Positions 11,201-20,012 of a stretch of 64,000 bases of DNA are shown piece by piece. The stretch lies in the NCBI GenBank assembly GCA_009731375.1, contig BJOX01000105.1:127504-191503 (forward strand), written 5' to 3'. This stretch comes from Paulinella micropora. Taxonomy: Eukaryota; Cercozoa; Imbricatea; Euglyphida. The notes beneath the pieces are model-generated. The model searched no databases, was not told the origin of the DNA, and saw only the letters and a program-made list of their open reading frames with translations. Made by a program: the position numbers and the translations under genes. How positions within the stretch are numbered: position 1 is the stretch's first letter; each line of letters begins with the position of its first letter.

Positions 11201-12278
11201 TAATAACATAAATATGACCTTTGATGCGTATTTAGATGCTGGCGGATGGAAATCAAGTTATGCGAGTTCTAATTTTCTAATTAGTAAATGGAATAATAAA
11301 CTTAGATTTTTGTATGATTGCAGGAAAAGTGTGGGGGTTGCTGTTCCTTGGTCTCTCGCTCTGGAACTTGACACATCGGGCTTATTAACAACAAAGGCGA
11401 TTACAGCGAGTGGGGCGATAACGGCGAATGCGGGTATATCAACAACAACGGCAACTGCGAGTGGATTACTAACGGCAAATGCTGGGATATCAACAACAAC
11501 ATTAACAACAAGTGGCTTACTAACTGCGAATGCGGGGATTACATACTCTGGGTTGCTAACGACCACAACTACTAATGGAGCGAAAATAGGAATTCAAGGA
11601 CAAACAGACGGGACAACTAATAGAGGTTTATTTTTATATGATGTTACCAATACAAGTTGGGGGCTTTATATGTCAACCCCAGGATCAAACAAAAATTTAT
11701 CAAATGGAACAGCAGTGGCGGGAAATGGTATTTCAGATTTTGTTATGAGGTTTAGATGTAATAATAGTTCATCCAATGGTTTTGTGTGGGAGAATTCTAC
11801 GGAGCAATTGTTAATGTCTTTGAATGGGAATAGCGGAAATTTATGGTGTAAGGGAACCGAAACAGCACCTTCAGATAGGAGAAAAAAAGAAGACATGAAA
11901 GAGTGTTTAGGTTTAGATTTTATCAACAAATTAAATCCAGTCTGCTATCGTATGATTGATAACAACAAAAAACAAAGAGCAAGTTTAATAGCACAAGAGG
12001 TGGAAGGAGTATTGTCTGAAATCGATAGATTAGATTTTGCAGGATTGTCAAAAGAGCCGATAATGGCTCAATGTCCGAAACAAAAAGCGGAATGTGAATT
12101 TAAAGGTATAAGTGCTAGTCCTGATACATATAAATGTGTTGAAACCGGTGATTATGATTATGGTATGTGTTATACCAAGTTTATAGCACCATTAATTAAA
12201 GCGGTTCAACAATTATCAGAAAAGGTGATTTATTTAGAAAAGCAAAATAATAATCTAACTAATGATATAGCCGATTAA
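8195..12278 (+). pseudogene. Fiber-like repeat protein with C-terminal S74 self-cleaving chaperone domain, broken
   Basis: The coding signal runs from 8195 to 12278 (about 1,360 codons) but is broken by a frameshift near 8500, a TGA at 9037 in place of a Trp codon (compare the internal repeat near 8790), a frameshift near 10170-10200, and a TAA at 11100 where element 3 has Glu. The body is a string of Thr/Ser/Asn/Gly-rich repeats with recurring KLTGDQTIAGIKTF and GISTTTLTTSG motifs, as in beta-helical phage tail fibers. From about 11860 comes a Peptidase_S74/intramolecular chaperone domain with the SDRRKK motif, giving the Ser and Lys (five apart) of the known self-cleavage dyad. The domain helps fibers trimerise and is then released. 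The orthologue in element 3 (minus strand, 61130 to window end) is open. Probably a host-attachment fiber (inference from family). Confidence 0.88.
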
Positions 12279-12309
12279 AAAAACCAATTAGCAGAAATCC
12301 GTAATTACA

Positions 12310-12656
12310 ATGCCCCCTAGATTACACCCTCCACCTCCACTCATTGATATGGCAGATGGCAAACTAACACCAGAATTAAAAAATCATGTTTTGGATATTT
12401 CATTGAAGAATGAAGAAAAAAAAGTAGAGCACGAATTGGAAGATAACTGGAATTGTTGTTGTATAAAAAACAGACCGACTGACAGCCGACTTATTAAGTA
12501 TCTGTTTCAAATGGGTATCATTATCGCCATTATAACCCTTTGTATCGTGAGGTTGTCTGAAAAGAACTTACCGTGCGAGGTTGCAACACTTATGTAGGTA
12601 TTTTAACACTATTGATTGGAATATGCCTTCCATCGCCTTCTAGCTCAAAGAAATGA
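12310..12656 (+). pseudogene. Small two-span membrane protein, one-base frameshift
   Basis: The frame from 12310 encodes a Pro-rich N-terminus, a charged helix, a CCC cluster and a hydrophobic span (MGIIIAIITLCIVRL), then stops at 12597 after losing one A compared with element 3. The shifted frame continues the second hydrophobic span and a Ser/Lys tail to 12656. The orthologue at 60692-61054 is intact and about 120 residues. The gene sits directly after the fiber and overlaps the end of the convergent secreted-protein gene. It is likely a virion or host-membrane protein; no family is recognised. Confidence 0.7.
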
Positions 12657-12893
12657 GCATTCATACAAACGTATTTTATACCAAGAAGCATCACTTGAAC
12701 ATATTAAAGGTATAGCTTCATCAAAACTAACACACCAATCACTCATAGGTTTATAAGAGCATTTAAATTTTGATTCTATTCCTTTTTTAATACACCATAC
12801 ACACGCATCTTGCTTTGTTTGCTTTACTCTGCTATAAAAGTCGCAGGCGGTCCGTCCTAACACAGAGCACACAAATAATGATATTAATAACAT
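12645..12893 (-). CDS. Small Cys-rich secreted protein, PSI-like
   Basis: 82 codons, intact. A hydrophobic N-terminus (MLLISLFVCSVLG) fits a signal peptide, followed by a compact domain with about eight Cys, including CVWC and a WC pair. The pattern resembles PSI/plexin-type small disulfide domains, but assignment is tentative. The orthologue in element 3 (60437-60690, plus strand) is frameshifted. Both copies end with TGA at the same place and lie tail-to-tail with the membrane-protein gene. Probably secreted or on a membrane surface; function unknown. Confidence 0.65.
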   Translation of the reverse strand: MLLISLFVCSVLGRTACDFYSRVKQTKQDACVWCIKKGIESKFKCSYKPMSDWCVSFDEAIPLICSSDASWYKIRLYECSFL

Positions 12894-12913
12894 AATATAC
12901 TATACACAATATA

Positions 12914-12943
12914 GAAACTTTTGAAAAAGTTTCACAAAACTTG
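12914..12943. promoter_or_regulatory. Hairpin plus CAAAACTTGG cassette, second copy
   Basis: GAAACTTTT and AAAAGTTTC form a 9-bp stem with a 2-base loop, followed by ACAAAACTTGG. It lies in the 76-bp divergent gap between the secreted-protein gene (minus) and the next gene (plus), so it is upstream of both. See 7441 and 46191 for the other copies. Confidence 0.45.
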
Positions 12944-12969
12944 GAGGTGCGGAGGTGAAATCTCCACAA

Positions 12970-13332
12970 ATGAGTGAGTTCAAATACCAAAAGATTATTT
13001 TTCTAAGTAATGGTTTTGTTGGTGATAGCAAGGCATTTGACAAAAACATTCGAATGAACTTTACACCAACAAGAATGAATGTTAAGTTTATCCACTATAT
13101 GAATGACTTGGCGGAGACGAAAATAAAAATCCTTCATATGGACCGCATCGGGATTATCGGAACATTCGCCGACAGCGACGTGGCAAACATTTCCAATCTT
13201 AGCTACAACTTAGGTAATATTAATTGGTCCGACGGTGTTTATACATTTAAAGTGCTTAAAACGGACAATGGCGATATTGAGACTGAAGCACTGGGCGGAA
13301 GAATTGTTAATTGTTTGGAATTTCTCTGGTAG
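12970..13332 (+). CDS. Unrecognised ~120-residue protein
   Basis: The ATG at 12970 is preferred because the open frame upstream only adds a GTG start. The protein is mixed alpha/beta with a beta-rich C-terminus (DGVYTFKVLKTDNGD). No family is recognised, and no counterpart is visible in element 3, where a different gene block starts here. It lies between the shared fiber-membrane-secreted block and the ATPase start, so it is the first gene of the element 1-specific block. Confidence 0.55.
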   Translation: MSEFKYQKIIFLSNGFVGDSKAFDKNIRMNFTPTRMNVKFIHYMNDLAETKIKILHMDRIGIIGTFADSDVANISNLSYNLGNINWSDGVYTFKVLKTDNGDIETEALGGRIVNCLEFLW

Positions 13333-13349
13333 GGGCCTGCTCCCCCTAC
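13329..13349. terminator. Hairpin at the 3' end of the 12970 gene
   Basis: GTAGGGG and CCCCTAC pair across a 7-base loop, starting inside the stop codon of the preceding gene. The trailing CCCCTACGACCCC string recurs at 18352-18364 within another palindrome. Confidence 0.4.
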
Positions 13350-13365
13350 GACCCCGCCAGTAAAA

Positions 13366-13391
13366 TAAAAAATATATTTTTCTATATATAG
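13366..13391 (+). promoter_or_regulatory. AT-rich promoter-like motif (ATATTTTTCTATATATA)
   Basis: AAATATATTTTTCTATATATA lies 45 bases before the ATG of the ATPase start fragment. The same motif, correctly oriented, precedes the minor capsid gene (17818-17842, minus) and, with a few changes, the polymerase gene (23965-23990, minus). Sharing among three genes on two strands suggests a common promoter of the element. Confidence 0.55.
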
Positions 13392-13435
13392 TTTTTGAGG
13401 TTGTAGGAGGTTTTTTTTGAAGAAAAAGCTCTTAC

Positions 13436-13498
13436 ATGGAGAAAATTAACGATATACGAGTTAGACCTGTCAGACAAAACGGAGATGGTGACAAGTTG
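13436..13498 (+). pseudogene. Detached N-terminal fragment of the packaging ATPase
   Basis: An ATG at 13436 behind a promoter-like motif opens a short coding stretch of ~20 codons that stops abruptly at the inversion breakpoint near 13493-13502. The rest of the ATPase frame begins without a proper start at the other breakpoint (20764, minus strand). The simplest reading is that these two pieces were one gene before the inversion. The exact frame at the join is off by a base or two, so some sequence loss is likely. Confidence 0.55.
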
Positions 13499-13500
13499 GC

Positions 13501-14312
13501 TTAAACTCGTTGTGGGGCAAGTTTGGTGAAAAGCAAAACAAGACTCAAAAACAAAATGATAAAAGACAAAGATACCTTATACAAGTTAATGAACGATAAG
13601 TCAGTCGATAACATAAACATAAACATTATTAACGACAAATAATAGAAGCGAGTTATGACCTTAAACAAGATGCGGTAAGCGACCCTGTGAAAACAAATAT
13701 TGTAGTTGCTTTATTTACGACTTGCGACGCGAGGATTAGACTATATGAGATGATGGAAAAACTAGACAACAGAGTTCTATACCACGATACGGACAGTGTC
13801 ATATACACAACAGACTTAACGAAAGGCGAAACAGATGTTAAAACGGGTAAGTTGTTAGGCGAATGGACGGACGAACTACACGGAGCAAAGATTATGACAT
13901 TTATCGGAGGCGGGCCAAAGTGTTATGGATATGTCTTAGATAATGGCAAAGCAAGTATGAAAGTAAAAGGCTTTAGTATGAATTATGAAAACAATAAATC
14001 ATTAAATTTACCAAATATGTTCAGTGTCATTAGTTGCGGACTTGGTATTAGAAACAGCGACCTTATTGAGAACGGCAAGAATGAATTGTTAGAGTTGCTT
14101 AAATCTCAGGAAGAAAAACTGATTGCTAAACGAATTGAAAAATCTGGTAAAGTTGTAATAGTAGAGAACAGCAAGATAACAAGAGACAAACAACAGAAAA
14201 AAATAACGAGTGAATACTTAGAAAAATATTCAGCTTTACTTACACCAAAAGAAATATTATAGGTATTGTAGATAATATTAATGCGATTGAAACAAGACCG
14301 TTTGGATACTAA
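13501..14312 (+). pseudogene. C-terminal part of type B DNA polymerase (motif B onward), inverted fragment
   Basis: Starts exactly at polymerase motif B (LNSLWGKFGE, 13501-13530), has disrupted frames to ~13646, then an open stretch with the palm motif C YHDTDSVIY (Asp-Thr-Asp-Ser at 13786-13797). After a frame change near 14260 the frame ends at 14312 in TRPFGY, a usual end for Polinton polymerases. The N-terminal part lies at 20741-23926 on the other strand, because an inversion separated them. The enzyme copies the element by protein priming. As it stands neither fragment can make a polymerase. Confidence 0.88.
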
Positions 14313-15021
14313 ATGAAAAAGCAATAAAACATTTGATAATTATTTTTTTTTTTGCCTTTACCTTTGAAGCTCCTAATAGTATGAACACCCCTCGTCGGCT
14401 TAACTAGCTTAGTATTTACAGCCGTAGCCCCTAACAATGATACGGGGTCAAATGCTGTTCGGTAGTTCGTCGTTAGCTTTGCAGTCTTCGTCCTTTTACC
14501 TTTTGGATTTACTTTAACTGCCACTGTCAATTACTCCTTCAATTAGGTCTCTTGTGCTACTGCCTTTATTGTATGTTGTAGCCTTCACCCCAGTCTGTCG
14601 GCTTAAATCTTTTTGCTATCGTGCCACCTAACGAATGATCAGTCAGTTCAACATTATCCTTGCCATATTTCTTTATGAATTCATTAAGCAGCTTCTGCTC
14701 TTCTTTGTACCTTGGTGTTCTTTTTAATACTCCCTTTACTAATGCGACATCTATGATTAAGTCTCGCTTATCTACCGAGCCTCTAAATGCCACAATCGCT
14801 TTACCATATTTTTCATACACCGTTGATTTTTCTTTGCTGGCGACTGGCTTCCAACCGTCAGCACCCTTTCTATCTGACGAAGACAAATAGACATCCTCTG
14901 ACAACTTCGCGTTGCCTCCCTTCTGCCGTTTGTATTCTTTGCTAGCCTTTTTCAACGCCTCCCCGTAGCTTATATTATGCTTAGCGGAGTAAGCCTTAAC
15001 AAACTTTATTCACTCGGACAT
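14309..15021 (-). pseudogene. Class 3 lipase-like alpha/beta hydrolase, broken
   Basis: An ATG at 15021 is followed after three codons by TGA (15010-15012), where a Trp would be expected. The frame then stays open through a basic helical start, an AFRGS stretch and the nucleophile motif HSLGG (14622-14636) to 14566. The residue before His is Asp, whereas GHSLGG is usual. The rest continues in other frames to 14309 with an FDPVSLLG and a VHTIRSF segment that fit the catalytic Asp and His regions. Lipase-like genes are known in several virophages, Polinton-like viruses and giant viruses. The target would be a lipid ester, perhaps in membrane passage (inference). It ends tail-to-tail with the polymerase fragment. 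Confidence 0.65.
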
Positions 15022-15123
15022 TGCAAAGCTACGTTTGCAAAACGTATCCTATATTAATTATTTAATTTTTTTATTTTTATACTCCCTACTATATACCCTA
15101 CGGGCATAGACCGTATACACCCT

Positions 15124-15401
15124 ACTATGTTTACCCTTACGAGACTGTGCGAGAAGTTCCAAAAACTTTCCATTGAAGGCGAAAAAAATCCTTCTCGTTG
15201 GAAGATGTTCAAAAGGTAATCCACGACGAAATAAAAGCGATTGAAGAAAAGAGAAATACACAGCCGAAAGACACATTTCAATTCGGCAAATACCGCGGAA
15301 AGAAGTTTGAAGATATCGCAAAGATTGATAAACCATATATTGAATGGCTAATGAAACAACCATGGTGTAGGACCAGAGATGAATTGAAAAAGTATTTGTA
15401 A
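15124..15401 (+). pseudogene. Small protein with FGKYRGKKF (ExoX C-terminal/DUF3820-like) motif
   Basis: The frame 15198-15401 has no ATG start. The N-terminal coding signal seems to begin at the ATG at 15124 in another frame, with a shift near 15195. The C-terminal half has FGKYRGKKFEDIAK...YIEWL, typical of the short domain found at the end of exonuclease X proteins and in phage proteins (DUF3820). It lies alone on the plus strand between lipase and capsid genes. A DNA-related role is possible but unproven. Confidence 0.5.
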
Positions 15402-15430
15402 ATGATTTATTTTATTTATTTTATTTTTTA

Positions 15431-16902
15431 TCAAGTCTTAATAATTTCAATACCCTTTACGATAACATCTTGTTGAAGGATGGCAAAAGTGTAGTGATTG
15501 AGGTTGTTTCCCGCAGTAGTAGAAACGAACTCATATCGTCGCTCAGTGTCAAGGCTCAGACCTGACTTTTCATAACCTTCAACATTCTTCTCCTGAAGTG
15601 GGCGGTTATTATCCCAGTAATCAACGTGAAACCAGTTGCACTTATAGATATCAGAATTCAAAATAGCACTTCCCTTCAACTTATCCTTCAAAATCATATA
15701 GTCTTCATTATCAGAAGTATCAATGTCAAATTGTTGCATTCTGCTACTATTAATAGTAGTATAATAAGTTCTAATTTTAGTGTCATTTCTATGGTCGTTA
15801 TCAAAAGAAGTAGAAGAGTTTTCGTCGTTGTGAAAAGCAGAGGTATAGATACGACGAATTCTTTCACCCTGTGCTCTGTTCATTTTTACGACATAGTTCT
15901 GTTGACCAGTTTGAAGAAACAAGTTAAGATTTGAAACAACAGCGCCTGTAGCACCAATTGCAGCACCACCAGCAATGTTAGTGGCACTGGTTCCAGTAAC
16001 ATAGTCCTATTAGTTCCTTCCCAAACAATCCTCAAATCCATAATTCCATTAAAACCAAGTGTTTTATCAATTTCAAAAATAGTTCCAAAAATCATACCCA
16101 AAGGTAATTTAACATTGATAACGGGAGTGCTATCTGCAGTATTGACGGCAGTAGCAGCACCCTGAATTGCTCCGACTTCAAAATACTTAGCCTCCGCGTA
16201 AGCAACATTAACAAACGAACCGCCCGTTCCGTTAAAACTATTCAGAACATCGTCATGACGACGAGCACTCATTGAAGGGAGACTTACCAAATTTTTAACA
16301 CTATTACCGACAGCATTGATAGCATTTATTATAGCACCACTTTCATCACCTGCGCTGGTATCTTGGATTTGGATATTGCCGAATGTAGCAACATCAACGG
16401 CAGCATCAGCACCAACGCCAGCAGGTTGAAAATGTCTTGAAACAATATTCAAAGTAGCATTATTCAACACATTACATTTTTGAAGCATCGCTCCACTCGA
16501 AACACCTCCTCCATGGTTCTCCAAAGACATAAACTTCTCATAACTGATTTCAGGCTTCCAAATCATCTTAGTGTAATTACCCACATGTTGAAGATTACAC
16601 AGATACTGTCCGCTTCGGCTTCGTAATTCAATACTCCTAATCATTGACAAGCAATCCATAAAGATACGATTAGCATTGTTCTGTCCTGGGTTTCGTGCTG
16701 TGTAAGTAAATCGCAACACACTACGAGCGAGGTTCAAAGGGCGGGTAGGGATTTCAAAGGTGCTTTCATTACCTCCCGCAGTGGTGAGATTAACATTCGC
16801 CGACCCTTCACGGCTAGTAAGTTTGTTTAATTCATATTTTCCCTTCAGCAGTTCTTTAGGTTGGTGGTCTAATTCTTGACCATATCCGTATTGAGACGGC
16901 AT
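15431..16902 (-). pseudogene. Major capsid protein (double jelly-roll type), one frameshift
   Basis: Two overlapping frames, 16902-15886 (338 aa) and 15922-15431 (163 aa), together give about 490 residues, the usual size of Polinton major capsid proteins. Beta-rich segments dominate, with few helices. The coding signal changes frame near 15,990. It follows the minor capsid and protease genes on the same strand, as in other Polintons. It is only distantly similar in appearance to the element 3 capsid protein at 53580-55007. The double jelly-roll call rests on length, beta-rich composition and neighbours. A structure prediction would settle it. Confidence 0.7.
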
Positions 16903-16977
16903 TTTTTTCTTTTTTAGTTTTATAGTTTGTAAATTAACGGCACTATATTGTAATAATAGAAAAAATAAATAATTAAA

Positions 16978-17775
16978 TTAACTAGATTTCAACAAATTAA
17001 AAAATGAATTAAATAAACTAAAATAATTCGTTTCCCTGTAAATTAACAATGTCATCACGATACCCAACCCATTAAGATTAATGGCTTGGTCGTTTTCGTC
17101 AGTTAAGTAAAACCTAAACACATTGTTTGAGTTTGTAGATAGTCGTTTTCCGTATTCACTGCCCGAGCCGTCGTAGATTACAGCACCGAAAGGTATATCA
17201 TTCGCAGTGTATATTTCCTGTAATACGTGGTTATCTCCTTCTCCAATGAGTTCGCTTTGTAGATATAATGTTTTTTCACCAGTCAAGATTATGACATTTG
17301 GTGACCTCAGTGTATTATTAGCGAAGAAATATGTTGAGCCACGGTCAAAGCCCATAACTTTGTGGATACGTGTTTCGCCATCAAATATAAACCGTGTTTG
17401 AATGCCTCCATTATTCGCTACCGTAAATAATAGCTTGCCGTCTTCTGGGTCTGTGTTGGTATTGTTGCTTGTTATTGTGTATGTGTAGTTGTTTGGGCTT
17501 TCTGCGGTAAGCACCTCGGCCAGTTTGTTTTTTAAGTTGTTCATTGTGTAGTTGCCTTCGGGTATTGTAATGAGTGCCTCATATCAAAAAGTGTTGTAGG
17601 GGCTCGCGACAGAATAATATGATTTCGGCACATAGATATGAAGTATTTTACAATGTGTGGGGTTGTCTAGCCCTTTCATATCAATGGAGTGTGTAAAGTC
17701 GCTATCGGTTCCATTTATCCTGTTTTTACTATTTATGTAATAGATACCACTACTTCGCCCGCCTCTATATTCCAT
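16978..17775 (-). pseudogene. Minor capsid (penton, single jelly-roll) protein, one frameshift
   Basis: The start is taken at the ATG at 17775 because a promoter-like motif lies at 17818-17842. The N-terminal frame has YYINSKNRINGTDSDFTHSI and VPKSYYSV, hallmark segments of Polinton and Polinton-like virus minor capsid proteins. The frame changes near 17545-17584, and 17544-16978 continues with beta-rich sequence ending in a hydrophobic strand. It would form the five-fold vertices of the capsid. It sits directly upstream of the major capsid gene on the same strand. Confidence 0.8.
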
Positions 17776-17817
17776 TGACCCGACTTTTTGGTGAAGCTTT
17801 TTTACTGTCAAGGTTCG

Positions 17818-17842
17818 TATATATAGAAAAATATATTTTTGT
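17818..17842 (-). promoter_or_regulatory. Promoter-like motif before the minor capsid gene
   Basis: On the minus strand this reads AAATATATTTTTCTATATATA (with one spacing difference), as at 13366. It lies about 45 bases upstream of the start codon at 17775. Confidence 0.5.
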
Positions 17843-17852
17843 TTTAATCGCT

Positions 17853-18614
17853 TCAAATAAAAGTGTCAAAGCCGTAACCGTTCTGTGCTTTTAACTTCTC
17901 CGCTTCTTTTTCTTTTAAGTCCGTCCATCCACTGGCGAATTTAAATCGGGTTCCTTTTGCCCGCTCTAAAAGAAACTGCATTGAGTGTCATCCGCAAGTA
18001 TCTGAGTTGTCTGATTGTTGTTTTACTTGATTAACCTTCATTAATAAATAACTATCAGGACGGCTTTTATCTATCAGCTGTTTCATTTGATGTTGGAAAA
18101 GTTCAGTCGGTTGATATTCAGTTAACGGGTCATAAACTTCAACAGTCCTGTCTCCATTCAAAGAAATCCAAACTGCTATCCAGTGCGAGCCACCTTGATT
18201 ATGGCGGTCCAAGTTCATTATGAAACCGTATCGCTTTCTGCTTCCTGGGTTCAAAGTGTTTAGTTGGTCGCTTGGAACTGTGCAGAGAAACCACTTATGT
18301 TTTTTCATAATATCATTTATTTCGTGTGTCATTAAACCTTTGTAGGGGTAAACCCCTACGACCCCATCGGAGGGGTTGCGGGGGCCTGCCCCTGCTGTTC
18401 CATCTTGCGGGGTTTGTTCATCTGTTGGTGGCTGCGTATCTGGCGGTGGTTGCGGTGTTTGTGTGTCTGCTTGGGGTGCTTGTTGTTGGTCGGGTGCTTG
18501 TTGTTGGTCTGCTTGGGGTGCTGGTGCTTGCCCCTGTATCATCTCTAATATTAGTTGTCTAGCCTCTGGCGAATTAGGGGTTGGTTGTTGTATCTGCGGT
18601 GTGGGGAGCTTCAA
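17853..18614 (-). pseudogene. Adenovirus-type cysteine protease, stop codon just after the catalytic Cys
   Basis: A Gln/Pro-rich N-terminal region is followed by the protease domain: catalytic His in GGSHWIAV (His codon 18183-18185), acidic residue in EVYDPL, Gln in VKQQSD and Cys in SDTCG (17994-17996). A TGA at 17988-17990 interrupts directly after the Gly that follows Cys. The same frame then continues open to 17853 with a helix typical of the family's C-terminus, so the stop replaces one codon, probably Trp. The enzyme matures capsid precursors. The frame reaches upstream beyond 18614 and, with a shift near 18710, may be continuous with the Lys-rich region before it. Confidence 0.85.
18342..18364. 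repeat. Perfect palindrome with AA loop inside the protease gene
   Basis: GTAGGGGT-AA-ACCCCTAC is an 8-bp perfect stem with a 2-base loop, followed by GACCCC. It lies within the coding region (VGVYPYKG). It belongs to the set of 2-base-loop palindromes at 7478, 19962, 19983 and 24483. Confidence 0.5.
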
Positions 18615-18619
18615 TGGTG

Positions 18620-19259
18620 TTTTCTTTTCTGCTGTCTTAGTTTCTTTTACAAGTTTATCTATTTTGTCCCAACCTTTCTCAGGAGAAGTTATGTTCGGTA
18701 AATTTTTGAGCGTACAACCATTGTTTCAATGTCTCGGAATAATTTTTCTTTTTACCTTGTGGTTTTACAATTTTAATATCAATGCCTGCTTTTATGAGTC
18801 TGGATACTACGACGTGATTTTTAGGTTTTCCAGTATTTTTTCGTTTTAATCTCACACCATCTGAAAACATAGCANNNNNNNNNNGCATCAATAATTCTTT
18901 TTCTCTTTTCATCTTCCAAATATTTTGCTTGCTTATTTACTTCATCAGTTATATCCGTTATTCCACTTGGAGATGATTGTGGATTGGGTTTTTTTTGGTG
19001 TTTTTTCTTCAATAGGTGCGGTTAAAAGTCCTTGCTTAGTTCTCCGCTCTATCAGTAATTCCTTAATAAGTCGTTGCTCTTTCCTGAGTTCACGGTCCTT
19101 TTCATCCTGTCTTTCTTTTATGTCGGGTAATTCTTTGCGGTGTTGCCTCTTCCTTTCCTGGTCTTTTTCTTCAATGTCCGCTTTCTCCTTCTTGTCTATG
19201 GCTTCTATCTTTTCATATTTCTCCTGTTTGAGTTTATCTAAGTGGTCTTGAATAGCCAT
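18620..19259 (-). pseudogene. Lys/Glu-rich coiled-coil protein, interrupted by a 10-N gap
   Basis: 19259-18945 encodes ~100 residues of almost continuous charged helix (Lys, Glu, Asp, Arg). After a frame change and a 10-base gap (18875-18884), a basic globular stretch continues to about 18679. It could be a separate virion protein or the N-terminal part of the protease gene product. No family is recognised. Confidence 0.5.
18875..18884. other. Assembly gap (10 N)
   Basis: A run of exactly ten N, probably of nominal size, inside the coiled-coil gene of element 1. Confidence 0.95.
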
Positions 19260-19275
19260 CCTTGTATTTTGCTCA

Positions 19276-19522
19276 ATTTTGGATCAGCTTTGAACTTTTC
19301 GTAAGTCTTCTTTCTTTGTCTTCGCCCTCTTCGGTCTTCCTAAATATTTCATAAACAGCTTAACAATTTGAAGTGTTGATAAGTCATTCGTTTTCTTTCC
19401 AAAGTTTAGATATGCTCATTTGCCTTTTACTTTGATATATGGGCGACCATCTTTGGTTCTGTATATTCTGACTGGCCGTTGTTTAAGTTTCTTTCGTCCT
19501 CCTTTTTTTAATTTATTCATAA
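19276..19522 (-). pseudogene. Small basic protein with two in-frame TGA codons
   Basis: From an ATG at 19522 the frame encodes a Lys/Arg-rich start and RIYRTKDGRPYIKVKGK, then a TGA near 19416, a further ~40 open codons and a second TGA near 19285. The DGRPYIKV segment looks like a short conserved virion motif, but no family is named. It lies between two other small minus-strand genes of the capsid block. Confidence 0.4.
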
Positions 19523-19583
19523 TTATACTACTAATGTAAAAAAATAAAACTGTTTTCAATATTATTTGAACCACCGTGGGGTT

Positions 19584-19904
19584 TTAAAATTTAAGTGCTC
19601 CACGACCTCGTTGCTTTCCATATCCCATATCGCTCGCAACTTTTTGAACTTTGCCAGCATAAGGAACACCAACTCTATCCAGAGCACCAGCGAAGCGAGA
19701 GATTGTTTTGTCTTTTTTCAAATAGTTATTAATATTCCTAAATGTATTGCCGACCTTTTCCCAGTTTATTTCACCTCCCTTTTGACCACAACCCTTTTGT
19801 TTCTTGCGACCAGTTTTCTTTTTTCCGCCCGCCATTGTGTTTGAGTTTCTTGTTATTTTTCCGACTGTTGGAATGACTTCAACCCTTGTTGTTTTTACGA
19901 CCAT
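19584..19904 (-). CDS. Small basic core-like protein (Gly/Lys-rich)
   Basis: 106 codons, intact. A second possible start lies ~23 codons in, before a GGKKKTGRKKQKG tract. The C-terminal half is helical with WEKVGNTFRNI and ends in a GYGKQRGRG segment. The basic Gly-rich tract followed by an amphipathic helix resembles adenovirus pX/pVI-like core or cement proteins of Polintons, and it sits next to the packaging ATPase. A DNA-condensing virion role is plausible but inferred. Confidence 0.55.
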   Translation of the reverse strand: MVVKTTRVEVIPTVGKITRNSNTMAGGKKKTGRKKQKGCGQKGGEINWEKVGNTFRNINNYLKKDKTISRFAGALDRVGVPYAGKVQKVASDMGYGKQRGRGALKF

Positions 19905-19961
19905 TATAATATATGAAAAAAAATAATTAAATAAAATTACAAAAACATTTTGTTAAAATTA

Positions 19962-20000
19962 GTCCCGCAAGCGGGACAAAAGACTATCGCAAGCGATAGT
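19962..20000. terminator. Two adjacent perfect palindromes with AA loops
   Basis: GTCCCGC-AA-GCGGGAC (19962-19977) and ACTATCGC-AA-GCGATAGT (19983-20000) lie side by side in the gap after the ATPase stop codon (minus strand, 20013) and before the next gene. Position suggests transcription termination or mRNA 3'-end formation. Confidence 0.55.
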
Positions 20001-20012
20001 TGAAATTTTGCC

